DNA of 64,000 bases from Roseburia rectibacter (GTDB taxonomy: Bacteria > Bacillota > Clostridia > Lachnospirales > Lachnospiraceae), in NCBI RefSeq assembly GCF_014287515.2, contig NZ_CP092473.1, forward strand, positions 826,001 to 890,000, in the 5' to 3' direction. The notes beneath the pieces were generated by a model, which was not told the origin of the DNA, made no database searches, and saw only the letters and a program-made list of their open reading frames with translations. The number at the start of each line of letters is the position of its first letter. Positions within the stretch are counted from its first letter, which is position 1. This document shows positions 43,242 through 52,248 of the stretch, one piece after another. The position numbers and the translations under genes were made by a program.

Positions 43242-43439
43242 ATTTTACACCCTTGGCGGTACGTAAATTTTTATGGTGTTCATTTCAAAACTGTCGAAAT
43301 AAACAAATTGTGGTGATTATGGAAAAATTTAAAATATTTCGTATTATTGGTTTGGCAGTCTGTGAAATGATTCGTGTAATGCAATGTGGCAGATAAAAAT
43401 TCTGGCAGGTCATTAGGCTGAATATCAATTTCAAATGCA
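43242..43439. other. conserved 3' flank of palindromic element copy 2
   Basis: No gene is supported. 43356-43432 matches 29130-29205 behind copy 1. On the minus strand it reads EIDIQPNDLPEFLSATLHYT, an open frame related to the broken one behind copy 1; it might be a remnant of a coding sequence. Confidence 0.45.
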
Positions 43440-44558
43440 CTAAAGCGTAATCAGCTTATACTGGTCACTTCCCAGTCCGATCTTCACTGCATGAGAAATG
43501 CAGCTTCTCCACTCCGTATCCGGATGTGTCATATGGAAATGATCGTGATCTTTCTCATTGCCATGAACTTTTATATTTTCACCAAGGACACTGTTTTCCA
43601 CCGGAGTCATCTGGTTGCACAGATCAGCACAGGCAACGTCAAGTGCGACCGGATCGAAAGATGCTAACATACCGACATTTGGAATGATCGGAATATCGTT
43701 TTCTGCATGACAGTCACAATTGGGTGAAACGTCGCAGATCAGTGAAACATGGAAACACGGACGGTCTTTGCAGACAGCTAAACTGTATTCTGCCATCTTA
43801 TAGTTGAGCATGGCGATGGAATCATTGTAATCAGCAGCGATCGCATCCTTCGGACATACAGCTAAGCAGCGCCCGCATCCGACACATTTATCATGATCGA
43901 TTGATGCTTTATGATCTTTAAACTGTGGTGCACCGTGCGCACAGATCCGGCTGCAGGCACCACATCCGACACATAAGGACTGGTCTACACTTGGTTTGCC
44001 ATCGCAGTGCTGCTCCATTTTTCCAGCTCTTGAACCACATCCCATGCCGATGTTTTTGAGTGCACCGCCAAAACCTGCCATCTCGTGACCTTTGAAATGC
44101 GTCAGGGAAATAAAAACATCTGCATCCATGATAGCATGTCCGATCTTTGCTTCTTTGACATATTCACCGTCGATCGGAACGATCGTCTCATCCGTACCTT
44201 TTAAGCCGTCACCGATGATGACATGGCATCCGGTCTGGTAAGGGGAAAATCCATTGACATAAGCTGTCTCAAGATGGTCTAAGGCATTTTTACGGCTGCC
44301 GACATATAAAGTATTGCAGTCAGTGAGGAAAGGTTTTCCACCTAGTTCCTTGACATAATCGGCAACGACTCTGGCATAATTCGGACGAAGAAATGCAAGA
44401 TTGCCATATTCACCGAAATGTATTTTGATCGCTGCGTATTTGTCAGTAAAATCGATCGTTTCAAAACCGGCTGTTTTCATAAGACGGTGTAATTTCTGGA
44501 GCAGATTTTCATGCTCTGTTGCTTTAAAAGATGTAAAATAAACGTTTGATGCTTCCAT
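43440..44558 (-). CDS. DUF362 protein with two 4Fe-4S ferredoxin motifs
   Basis: The 372-residue protein has a DUF362 domain (AAIKIHFGEYGNLAFLRPNY, FISLTHFKGHEMAGFGGALK) into which a ferredoxin is placed. The clusters are bound by CVGCGACSRICAHGAP and CVGCGRCLAVCPKDAI (about residues 196-245). Such proteins are probably electron carriers or maturation factors of anaerobes; the reaction is not established. It is transcribed alone, and its 3' end meets the flank of a palindromic element. Confidence 0.9.
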   Translation of the reverse strand: MEASNVYFTSFKATEHENLLQKLHRLMKTAGFETIDFTDKYAAIKIHFGEYGNLAFLRPNYARVVADYVKELGGKPFLTDCNTLYVGSRKNALDHLETAYVNGFSPYQTGCHVIIGDGLKGTDETIVPIDGEYVKEAKIGHAIMDADVFISLTHFKGHEMAGFGGALKNIGMGCGSRAGKMEQHCDGKPSVDQSLCVGCGACSRICAHGAPQFKDHKASIDHDKCVGCGRCLAVCPKDAIAADYNDSIAMLNYKMAEYSLAVCKDRPCFHVSLICDVSPNCDCHAENDIPIIPNVGMLASFDPVALDVACADLCNQMTPVENSVLGENIKVHGNEKDHDHFHMTHPDTEWRSCISHAVKIGLGSDQYKLITL

Positions 44559-44745
44559 ACTGTGTGCCTCCTGTACGTTTCATATAAGGGGAGTGCCCGC
44601 TCCCGGATATATGATATTTATTATCTATAATTATATAAGAAAAATATAGAAATGTCAGTAGAAAAAATGTCAGATTATGCTATACTAAAGTACAGAATGT
44701 TACTGTTTACCCGAAGTGCAGAGTAAGAAAACGGAGGAAAATCCG

Positions 44746-45156
44746 ATGAAACAGCAGAGCAAACCAAAGAAAAGCAAAAAAGAAAACAATCATATGCCGG
44801 GCGATTGGTTATATTTTGCACCTGAAAATGTGACAGTACGTCATATTTTTGATGTGCTTACAAATGCAAATGATGATACAATAACAGCATCTTATGAGGT
44901 AGAGATCTGGGAGGATGCTGGTGTATTGGAAGTAGGATTAAGTGATGGAGCAACGCTTGATATTGAACAGACAGAGATTCCGGCAAAAGATGAGATCACA
45001 GCGGCATTTGCGAAAGAACATGGATGTGAGTGTGTATTTCTTGTTACCATAAAACCGGAAGAATTTGATATCGCAAAGAATGCAATGCAAAAGATCGTGG
45101 CTTCTTTAGGCGGACTTTTCTGCGGAGACACCGAGGATTTTACACCAGTATTGTAG
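44746..45156 (+). CDS. hypothetical protein
   Basis: A 136-residue protein that I do not recognise. The N-terminal 20 residues are very basic (KQQSKPKKSKKENN); the rest is acidic, with an alternating beta/alpha pattern (ASYEVEIWEDAGVLEVGLSD) and no membrane segment. ATG 44746 has GGAGGAAA upstream, and TATACT at about 44680 may be its -10 box. It lies 17 bases before alaX and is probably co-transcribed with it, but there is no hint of a shared function. Confidence 0.7.
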   Translation: MKQQSKPKKSKKENNHMPGDWLYFAPENVTVRHIFDVLTNANDDTITASYEVEIWEDAGVLEVGLSDGATLDIEQTEIPAKDEITAAFAKEHGCECVFLVTIKPEEFDIAKNAMQKIVASLGGLFCGDTEDFTPVL

Positions 45157-45173
45157 TAGAAAAGAGGAAGAAT

Positions 45174-46331
45174 ATGACAGAAAAATTATACGATCAGGAT
45201 GCATATGCAGTAGAGTTCGATGCAAAAGTTTTATCCTGTGAGGCATATCATGATAAAGATGAGAGTGGTTACCATGTTGTATTGGACAGGACACTTTTCT
45301 TCCCGGAAGAAGGCGGTCAGAGTCCTGATAAAGGAACGATAAACGGCATAGAGGTGACTGATGTACAGATCAAAAAAGATGTGGTCACACACAGTTTAAA
45401 AGAACCGCTTGCTGTTGGTGAAAATGTACATGGAAAGATTGACTGGACACATCGTTTTAACAATATGCAGCAGCATTCCGGTGAGCATATATTTTCCGGG
45501 ATCGTACACAGCAGATTTGGATATGACAATGTCGGATTTCATTTAAGCGACAATATAGTTACAATGGATTTTAATGGTGTCCTGACCGCAGATGAGGTCA
45601 AAGAGATAGAGACGGCAGTCAATGATGTGATCGTAAAAAATCTCCCTGTGGAAATTACTTATCCGGCAAAAGAAGAACTTGCAGCACTTGATTACCGCAG
45701 TAAGATCGAGATCGAGGGACAGGTGCGTATCGTGACGATCCCCGGCGTGGACGTCTGTGCCTGCTGTGCACCGCATGTAAAGCGTACAGGTGAGATCGGA
45801 ACACTCAATGTACAGAGCCTTTCTAATTATAAAGGTGGTGTCAGAATCAGTATTTTAAGCGGTTTTCGTGCCTTAGAGGAGGAACAGAAAAAATCACAGA
45901 TCATTTCAGCAATTTCCGGTACACTTTCTGCGAATCAGGAGCTGCTTCCACAGCTTGTGGAAAAATTAAAACAGTCCAACCAGGATCTGAAATACAAACT
46001 GGCACAGGCAAAGCAGAAACTCATTGATCAGAAGATCAAAGAGATTCCAGCAGAACAGGAAAATGTGCTTTTGTTTGAGACAGATCTTGATACACCGGTC
46101 ATGCGTAATGCCATCAATGGGCTTGTGGAAGCACATGACGGGATCTGCGGTATTTTTGTGGAAAAAGAAGACGGTGGTTATAATTTTATCATCGGAAGTA
46201 AAACAAAGGACTGCAGGGAGATTGCCGCCCTGCTCCGCGAAAAAACCGGTGCACGAGGTGGCGGAAGTGCGGCAATGATTCAGGGATCTGTCACTGCAGA
46301 TGAGAAAGTGTTAAGGGAAATATTGATCTGA
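45174..46331 (+). CDS. alaX: alanyl-tRNA editing protein, AlaX type with DHHA1 domain
   Basis: The 385-residue protein is a free-standing copy of the AlaRS editing domain, which hydrolyses Ser-tRNA(Ala) or Gly-tRNA(Ala). Zinc ligands are in QQHSGEHIFSGIVH (HxxxH, about residue 100) and CACCAPHVKRTGEIG (Cys and His, about 200). The central part has a coiled coil (KLKQSNQDLKYKLAQAKQKL). A C-terminal DHHA1 domain ends in TGARGGGSAAMIQGSV. The full-length AlaX-L architecture is intact. Confidence 0.93.
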   Translation: MTEKLYDQDAYAVEFDAKVLSCEAYHDKDESGYHVVLDRTLFFPEEGGQSPDKGTINGIEVTDVQIKKDVVTHSLKEPLAVGENVHGKIDWTHRFNNMQQHSGEHIFSGIVHSRFGYDNVGFHLSDNIVTMDFNGVLTADEVKEIETAVNDVIVKNLPVEITYPAKEELAALDYRSKIEIEGQVRIVTIPGVDVCACCAPHVKRTGEIGTLNVQSLSNYKGGVRISILSGFRALEEEQKKSQIISAISGTLSANQELLPQLVEKLKQSNQDLKYKLAQAKQKLIDQKIKEIPAEQENVLLFETDLDTPVMRNAINGLVEAHDGICGIFVEKEDGGYNFIIGSKTKDCREIAALLREKTGARGGGSAAMIQGSVTADEKVLREILI

Positions 46332-46436
46332 TGTGTATACAGTATGTGTGAATGGCAGCGGTTGTCAGTGCGTTAACAGCACGATATGATTTATCGGATT
46401 TTTTACAGCAGTATGTGTGGAAATGGGGAAACTTCA

Positions 46437-47627
46437 ATGGAATTAAGTCAGAAACTGGAACAACTGATTGAAAAATCAGTAGAAAAAAAGGAGATTGCCG
46501 GAGCGAATATTCTGGTCATACAGGATGGAAAGGAAAAGGCATTTGCAGCAGGCGGACATGCAGACATTAAAGCAGGCAGAAAATATGAGCGTGATACCAT
46601 AGTACGGCTTTATTCCATGTCAAAACCGGTTACATCTGCTGCTGCCATGCTTTTAATGGAGCGGGGGCTTCTTGATCCGGGAGCTTTTGTGGAAGAATTT
46701 CTGCCGGGATTTCACAATGCGATCGTTGCAGAAGGAGGAAAACTGGTTTCGGCGGAGAAACCGGTCAGAATCTGTGATCTGCTCAATATGACATCAGGTC
46801 TGATGTATGGTGGAGATATCACGAGCGTCTGTTCCATGGAGACGGAAAAACTTTTTGACCGTATCAAAGAACATTTATATCTGGAAGATGCGCTGACTAC
46901 GCAGGAGATTGCAAACCGTCTTGGTCTGATACCGCTTCAGTTCCAGCCGGGAGAAAGTTTTCAGTATGGTACATCTGCAGATGTACTTGGAGCAGTCATT
47001 GAAGTGATCAGTGGAAAGTCTTTTGGAGAATTTTTAAAAGAAGAATTTTTTGAGCCGCTTGGCATGAAAGACACTGCATTTTATGTGCCGCAGGAGAAAC
47101 AGAACCGTCTTGCAAAAGTGTACCAGAGGACGGAAGATGGACTAAAACTTTATACGGAAGATCATCTTGGTATCATGAATGCAATGAAACAGGAACCGGC
47201 ATTTGAATCGGGTGGCGCAGGACTGGTTTCAACGTTAGATGATTATGCGAAGTTTGCGTCAATGTTAATGCAGGATGGCTCTTATCAGGGAAAACAGATA
47301 TTAAAAACGCAGACAGTACGATATATGACAAATGGATCATTAATGCCTTGGCAGCAGGAAGTATTAGATCAGTGCTGGGAGGGGATTCGCGGATATACCT
47401 ATGCCAATTTATTGAGAATCCAGAAAGACCCTGGAAAATCCCCACTGTTTACTTCAATAGGAGAATATGGCTGGGATGGATGGCTTGGGGCATATTTCTG
47501 CAACAGCCCAAAAGACGGTCTTACGATGCTGCTTACCATGCAGCTTAAGGATGCGGGAACGACATCATTGACAAGACGTTTAAAGAATGTGATCTGGAGT
47601 GAACTTTGCGGAGGAAGACAGAAATGA
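46437..47627 (+). CDS. serine hydrolase, beta-lactamase/esterase family
   Basis: The 396-residue protein belongs to the class C beta-lactamase/penicillin-binding fold. The catalytic Ser-x-x-Lys is in VRLYSMSKPVTSAA (about residue 63), the Tyr motif is in FQYGTSADVLG (about 175), and FESGGAGLVSTLDDYAKFAS is a usual block of this family. There is no signal peptide, so a cytoplasmic esterase or peptidase of EstB type is more likely than antibiotic resistance. ATG 46437 is preferred to 46386 because GGGGA is close upstream. It overlaps the next gene by 4 bases (ATGA). Confidence 0.87.
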   Translation: MELSQKLEQLIEKSVEKKEIAGANILVIQDGKEKAFAAGGHADIKAGRKYERDTIVRLYSMSKPVTSAAAMLLMERGLLDPGAFVEEFLPGFHNAIVAEGGKLVSAEKPVRICDLLNMTSGLMYGGDITSVCSMETEKLFDRIKEHLYLEDALTTQEIANRLGLIPLQFQPGESFQYGTSADVLGAVIEVISGKSFGEFLKEEFFEPLGMKDTAFYVPQEKQNRLAKVYQRTEDGLKLYTEDHLGIMNAMKQEPAFESGGAGLVSTLDDYAKFASMLMQDGSYQGKQILKTQTVRYMTNGSLMPWQQEVLDQCWEGIRGYTYANLLRIQKDPGKSPLFTSIGEYGWDGWLGAYFCNSPKDGLTMLLTMQLKDAGTTSLTRRLKNVIWSELCGGRQK

Positions 47628-48220
47628 ATTTTGACTTTATGATGGAATGTGAGATAAAAGATCCGAAAATCAAGACTGCGTACGATGAAATTTACAAAGA
47701 GCTTGTGGAAGCAGAAAAGCACTACTGGAAGGAACCACAGCAGAGCGGGATTTTGTTCCGTAAAACGGCAGAGCGGATATGCCGCTTTTATAATGATTAT
47801 TACGAGATCGGATTTTCGGAAGGTACACTGTTAGAAGAGTTTTTATGTTATACCGACAAAGAAGAGCATAATGTTTTAGTGAGCCGTTTTTTCAGCACTG
47901 TCAAGGATCAGAGGGATCGTCTGAATAAATTAAGAGTGCTTGGAGATGACTGTATCTGGGGGGAAGAAGGACCGGACCGTGGAATGGAATTTTGTGACCG
48001 CATGGCACAGGATGCAGAGAAAATGGCAGATGCGATGATGGAAGTCATTAAAGACATGTGCAGGCATTTTAATGGCAGAACAGATGTAGATGACAGATTT
48101 TTTTTCGTTGACTGGGTACCGGATTATTCAGAAGAAGAAAGATTTCCCAAAAAAGAAGAAGAAAAAAAGAGCAGGCCTTCTATTTTTTCAAGATTTTTTT
48201 GTGGAAAAAGCAGTACATAA
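47624..48220 (+). CDS. hypothetical acidic protein
   Basis: A 198-residue protein that I do not recognise. It is rich in Glu, Lys and aromatic residues (EAEKHYWKEPQQSGILFRKT) with a Lys/Glu-rich C-terminal end. ATG 47624 has GGAGGAAG upstream and overlaps the stop of the serine hydrolase gene, so the two are coupled. It has no signal peptide or membrane segment. The helical N-terminal half resembles domains that bind nucleic acid or proteins only in a general way; no function can be assigned. Confidence 0.75.
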   Translation: MNFDFMMECEIKDPKIKTAYDEIYKELVEAEKHYWKEPQQSGILFRKTAERICRFYNDYYEIGFSEGTLLEEFLCYTDKEEHNVLVSRFFSTVKDQRDRLNKLRVLGDDCIWGEEGPDRGMEFCDRMAQDAEKMADAMMEVIKDMCRHFNGRTDVDDRFFFVDWVPDYSEEERFPKKEEEKKSRPSIFSRFFCGKSST

Positions 48221-48263
48221 AGAGGACATGATTTGAAGAATAAGATAAAAAACAGGATATCGA

Positions 48264-49390
48264 ATGCGTATTGTATTTTCTACGCAGGAAATAAGTGATA
48301 CAGGGTATTGTGTGCGTTTTTTTACATCGCATATGGCTGTCTGGGTATATGCGGATGACAAGCTGATCTATTCGGTGGAACAGTTACACTCGTTTTTTGG
48401 TAATTCGCCGGGAGTGATATGGAATTTTGTGGATGTACCGTCAGAGACAGAACAACTTACTGTAATCGTCCGGGCAGCATATCCGCAGGTCCGTCAGAAA
48501 AAGATTGATTTTTATGCCGGGGATACCGGACGGATGTATAAATATTTGTTATACAGTTCAGGAGCCGAGGTTATTGTCAGCCTGCTCGAAATTATGGTGG
48601 GTGTTGTTTTAATCGGATACTGGCTGATGGCGCATAAAAGAGTTCCAATCGAACGTGATATTTCATATTTTGGTGTCTTTGCGTTATTGACGGGGATATG
48701 GTCTTTTAATGAAACAAAGATGGCAACGATCCTGATTCCAAGCCGGACGGCATGTGCATTTGTTTCGGCAGTTTCACTGATGTTGATGATACCGCCGTTT
48801 GTTCAGTTTATGAAGTGTTTCTGGAAAATAAAAGACAGATGGATTTCAGAGACGATCTGTGTCATGGCATATCTTAATTTTGTTATTCAGATGCTGCTTC
48901 AACTGACAGGAATCCTGGGATTAAGACAGATATCATTGGAAGATTTGGTGTGCTGACCGGTCTGTATAACCGTAATTCTTATGATGAATGGGTAAAAGAA
49001 AAACAACAGGCAGATGGAACACTGATCGTGACATTTGACCTGAATAATTTAAAACACTGCAATGATACGATGGGGCATGCGATGGGTGATTCTTATATCA
49101 AAAATGCTGCTGAGATCATTTCGCGTGTATTTGGCAGCCATGGAAGATGTTACCGCATTGGTGGTGATGAGTTCTGCACTGTCATTCAAAACAGGGGTGG
49201 TTTTGATCTGGAAGAAAGACTGAAAGAACTTGAATTGGAACAGCAGGAGTTTAATCAGAGCCATACGATTCCAAAGATACAGATTGCCTATGGTTTTGCC
49301 GGATTTGATGCAGAGAAGGATATGGATTTCGAAGCGGCGAGATCCCGTGCAGATGTTAAAATGTATGAAAAGAAAAGAAAAGAGCATTAA
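48264..49390 (+). pseudogene. broken membrane-anchored GGDEF protein
   Basis: Two frames overlap by 7 bases. The first (48264-48956) has a sensor-like N-terminal part and about four hydrophobic segments, then stops after ISLEDLVC. The second (48950-49390) continues in another frame with LTGLYNRNSYDEWV and an intact catalytic RIGGDEF, ending about where GGDEF domains end. The N-terminus has no signal peptide, and several helices and the linker before DxLTGLYNR are missing. It is best read as a diguanylate cyclase gene disrupted by an internal deletion with frameshift. The second frame might still be translated from GTG 48950 as a free GGDEF domain. Confidence 0.75.
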
Positions 49391-49470
49391 AAGGGGGCAG
49401 ATAATGTTCCATTCTTTTTTGTTTCTTAAAAAGTACCGGCGTCAGACTTTAAAATTGTTTCTTTAGCGTG

Positions 49471-49476
49471 TATAAT
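49471..49476 (+). promoter_or_regulatory. -10 box for mtnA
   Basis: Perfect TATAAT at 49471-49476, with a weak TTTAAA-like -35 box 17 bases upstream. Transcription would start near 49483, which excludes the GTG at 49485 as the translation start. Confidence 0.5.
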
Positions 49477-49547
49477 AAAAAGAAGTGGATAAAAGAAGAA
49501 AGGCACAGGTCACGAAGATGCAGCAGTGCAAAGAAAATGACAATATC

Positions 49548-50618
49548 ATGAATTATGATACGGTGCGCTTAGATGATGAAAATAATGCAATTATTATCAT
49601 CGATCAGACGAAACTTCCGGGAAAGATAGAGCTGATCGCTTTAAAGACAGCGGAAGAGATCTGGGATGCCATTTACCTGCTTAAGGTAAGGGGAGCTCCG
49701 GCGATCGGGGTTGCAGCGGCATTTGGAATCTATCTTCTGGCAAAACAGAGCGGCGCGGCAGATTATGATACTTTTCATGATGAGTTTATAAAACAGAAAG
49801 AGTATTTAGAATCTGCAAGACCGACAGCGGTTAATTTAAGCTGGGCGCTTAACCGGGTGCAGGGCGTTTTAGAAGCGCATGCCGATGAGAATGTGGCGAG
49901 AATCAAAGAATATTTAAAAGAAGAGGCAATAGAGATCTGGCAGGAGGATATCCGTGTCTGCAGAAAGATCGGCGAATATGGTCTGACACTGGTAAAACCG
50001 GGAGATGGCATTTTAACCCACTGTAATGCCGGACAGCTTGCAACCAGCAAGTATGGCACGGCAACAGCACCGATCTATCTTGGGGAAGAAAAGGGCTATC
50101 ATTTTAAAGTGTTTGCAGATGAGACAAGACCACTGTTACAAGGGGCAAGACTGACGGCATTTGAATTACAGTCCTCCGGAGTGGATGTTACCCTGATCTG
50201 TGATAATATGTCTGCAACGGTTATGAAAAATGGATGGGTCAATGCAGTATTCGTCGGCTGCGACCGCGTGGCAGCGAACGGTGATACGGCAAACAAGATC
50301 GGAACATCCGTGGTTGCAGCAGTAGCAAAATATTATAATGTACCGGTTTATATCTGTGCACCGACTTCAACGATCGACCTTAATACAAAGACGGGAGCCG
50401 ATATTAATATCGAGCAGCGTCCGGCAGAGGAAGTGACTGAGATGTGGTACAAAGAGCGCATGGCACCAAAGGATGTAAAGGTGTTTAATCCGGCATTTGA
50501 TGTGACAGATCATGAACTGATCGCTGGAATTGTGACGGAATACGGAATCGCACGGGCACCTTATACGGAGTCATTGCAGGAGATATTTAAAAAGCGGGCA
50601 CAGGAATCAGAAAGATAA
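49548..50618 (+). CDS. mtnA: S-methyl-5-thioribose-1-phosphate isomerase
   Basis: The protein has 356 residues from ATG 49548, where MNYDTVRLDDENNAIIIIDQ is the usual family N-terminus. In-frame starts at 49518 and 49485 exist and the ribosome site is weak, so the start is uncertain. MtnA converts methylthioribose-1-phosphate to the ribulose form in methionine salvage. KVRGAPAIGVAAAFG, the catalytic Cys in LTHCNAGQLATS and the Asp in GCDRVAANGDTANKIGT are present. No mtnK or other salvage genes are nearby; mrp follows after 55 bp. Confidence 0.92.
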   Translation: MNYDTVRLDDENNAIIIIDQTKLPGKIELIALKTAEEIWDAIYLLKVRGAPAIGVAAAFGIYLLAKQSGAADYDTFHDEFIKQKEYLESARPTAVNLSWALNRVQGVLEAHADENVARIKEYLKEEAIEIWQEDIRVCRKIGEYGLTLVKPGDGILTHCNAGQLATSKYGTATAPIYLGEEKGYHFKVFADETRPLLQGARLTAFELQSSGVDVTLICDNMSATVMKNGWVNAVFVGCDRVAANGDTANKIGTSVVAAVAKYYNVPVYICAPTSTIDLNTKTGADINIEQRPAEEVTEMWYKERMAPKDVKVFNPAFDVTDHELIAGIVTEYGIARAPYTESLQEIFKKRAQESER

Positions 50619-50673
50619 GATTGGGCAGAATAAAATATCTGCAGGAATGAAGATAAAAAGGAGTGTATGAGAC

Positions 50674-51534
50674 ATGGCAGAAAATAGTAGTTGCAGCAGC
50701 GCATCAAGCTGTAGCAGGGAGAGCTGTGAAGGCTGTCCGAGCAAAGCAAAAGGTGGAAACGGAATCGCAAAAGAACCGATGAATCCATCATCCAATGTAA
50801 AAAAAGTAATCGGAGTTGTCAGCGGAAAAGGTGGAGTCGGCAAATCGTTTGTGACGGCATCACTTGCATGTGCAATGAAACAGGCCGGCTATAAAGTTGG
50901 CATCATGGATGCGGATATCACAGGACCATCCATTCCGAAAATGCTCGGTGTACATGGTCAGGTTGTAGGTACAGAGGAGGGAATGATCCCGCTTGAAGCA
51001 GAAAACGGTATCAAAGTAATGTCCGTCAATCTGCTTTTGGATAATGAGGAAGACCCGGTCATCTGGAGAGGACCTGTGATCGCAGGTGTGGTAAAACAGT
51101 TCTGGAATGAGACTGTCTGGGGAGATATTGATTACTTATTTGTTGATATGCCGCCAGGAACTGGTGATGTGCCGCTTACGGTATTCCAGTCACTTCCGGT
51201 CGATGGTATTGTGATCGTTACCTCACCGCAGGAACTGGTGCAGATGATTGTCAAAAAGGCATACAATATGGCAGAAATGATGCATGTTCCGGTACTGGGA
51301 CTGATCGAGAATTTCAGTTATTTAAAATGCCCGGACTGTGGCAGGGAGATCAAATTATTCGGTGAGAGCCATATTGAGGATGTTGCAGCAGAGCTGACAC
51401 TTCCGGTATTTGGAAAGATTCCGTTAGATCCTGCATTTGCAGAAAAGGCAGACGAAGGAAAATTCTATGAGACAGAAAATCCTTACCTGCAGACAGCAGT
51501 CAGAGCACTTTCTGCAATGAACCGTATCATGTAA
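50674..51534 (+). CDS. mrp: Mrp/ApbC family Fe-S cluster carrier ATPase
   Basis: The 286-residue P-loop protein has the deviant Walker A VVSGKGGVGKSFVTASLA (about residue 52) and the C-terminal CPDCG motif (CxxC) that holds a bridging Fe-S cluster in a dimer. The first 35 residues are rich in Cys and Ser (SCSSASSCSRESCEGC), as in eukaryotic Nbp35 and many clostridial homologues, and may hold a second cluster. It delivers clusters to target enzymes in the cytoplasm. Confidence 0.92.
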   Translation: MAENSSCSSASSCSRESCEGCPSKAKGGNGIAKEPMNPSSNVKKVIGVVSGKGGVGKSFVTASLACAMKQAGYKVGIMDADITGPSIPKMLGVHGQVVGTEEGMIPLEAENGIKVMSVNLLLDNEEDPVIWRGPVIAGVVKQFWNETVWGDIDYLFVDMPPGTGDVPLTVFQSLPVDGIVIVTSPQELVQMIVKKAYNMAEMMHVPVLGLIENFSYLKCPDCGREIKLFGESHIEDVAAELTLPVFGKIPLDPAFAEKADEGKFYETENPYLQTAVRALSAMNRIM

Positions 51535-51560
51535 AATAATTACCACTTACCATAGAAAAA

Positions 51561-51607
51561 CGAACCACTTGGTGTAAAAACATTTACATCAGGTGGTTCG
51601 TTTTTTA
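51561..51607 (+). terminator. terminator after mrp
   Basis: CGAACCACTTGGTGTAAA pairs with TTTACATCAGGTGGTTCG, followed by seven T. Confidence 0.9.
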
Positions 51608-51728
51608 TAATGATCTTGTCAGTAAGAAAGAAAACCGGTTTGCTTTAAGTACAAAAATGGGTTGCAGATGAAAAGCAGTACAGTACTGGAGAATGATATG
51701 AAAAATTAAAGATTTTTCATACGCAAGA

Positions 51729-51776
51729 TTTGTGCTTCGCACAAACTTGTGATGCGCTTAAAAGCAGCGCAAGAAT
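51729..51776 (+). other. two leader hairpins before lytTR-type gene
   Basis: TTTGTGC-TTC-GCACAAA and then GCGC-TTAAAAGCA-GCGC stand one after the other directly before the GGAG ribosome site. They may influence translation of the regulator. Confidence 0.4.
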
Positions 51777-51786
51777 GGAGATTAGT

Positions 51787-52248
51787 ATGAAAATCAAAAT
51801 CGAAATGGATGAGCAGGTGGCAGAGGAAGAAGTCATCATCCGCTGCCGTGGTATGACAGAACAGATCGCAGCCATACAAAAAGCAGTCAGTGAAGCGGCT
51901 GGTGCAGTTCAGAAGATGGTTCTATACAAAGGAAATACCGAGTATTATCTGCCGATGAACGACATATTGTTTTTTGAGACGGCAGACAGTGGAGTGGTGG
52001 CACATACGGGGAATAATCTGTATGAGGCAAGATACAAACTGTATGAACTTGAGGAAATTCTTCCTGGATTTTTTATGAGAGTGTCAAAGTCGACAATCTT
52101 AAATACCACCCATATTTTTTCCATCAACCGGAATCTGACGGCGTCGAGCGTTGTGGCATTTGAGAATACACACAAAAAAGTATATGTGTCAAGGTATTAT
52201 TACAAACCATTGATCAGAAAATTAGAAGAAAGAAGGTTATGTCAATGA
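51787..52248 (+). CDS. LytTR family DNA-binding protein
   Basis: The 153-residue protein has a short N-terminal segment and a C-terminal LytTR domain (VLYKGNTEYYLPMNDILFFE, VSKSTILNTTHIFSINRN, VSRYYYKPLIRKLEE). There is no receiver domain, so it is a stand-alone regulator. ATG 51787 has GGAG 6 bases upstream. Its stop overlaps the start of the LiaF-like membrane gene (ATGA). In such pairs the membrane protein usually controls the regulator, and their own operon is the target. Confidence 0.9.
   Translation: MKIKIEMDEQVAEEEVIIRCRGMTEQIAAIQKAVSEAAGAVQKMVLYKGNTEYYLPMNDILFFETADSGVVAHTGNNLYEARYKLYELEEILPGFFMRVSKSTILNTTHIFSINRNLTASSVVAFENTHKKVYVSRYYYKPLIRKLEERRLCQ

Noticed and set aside
46437..47627. 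Antibiotic-resistance beta-lactamase
   Set aside because: No signal peptide is present and the motifs fit the broad esterase/peptidase branch of the family.
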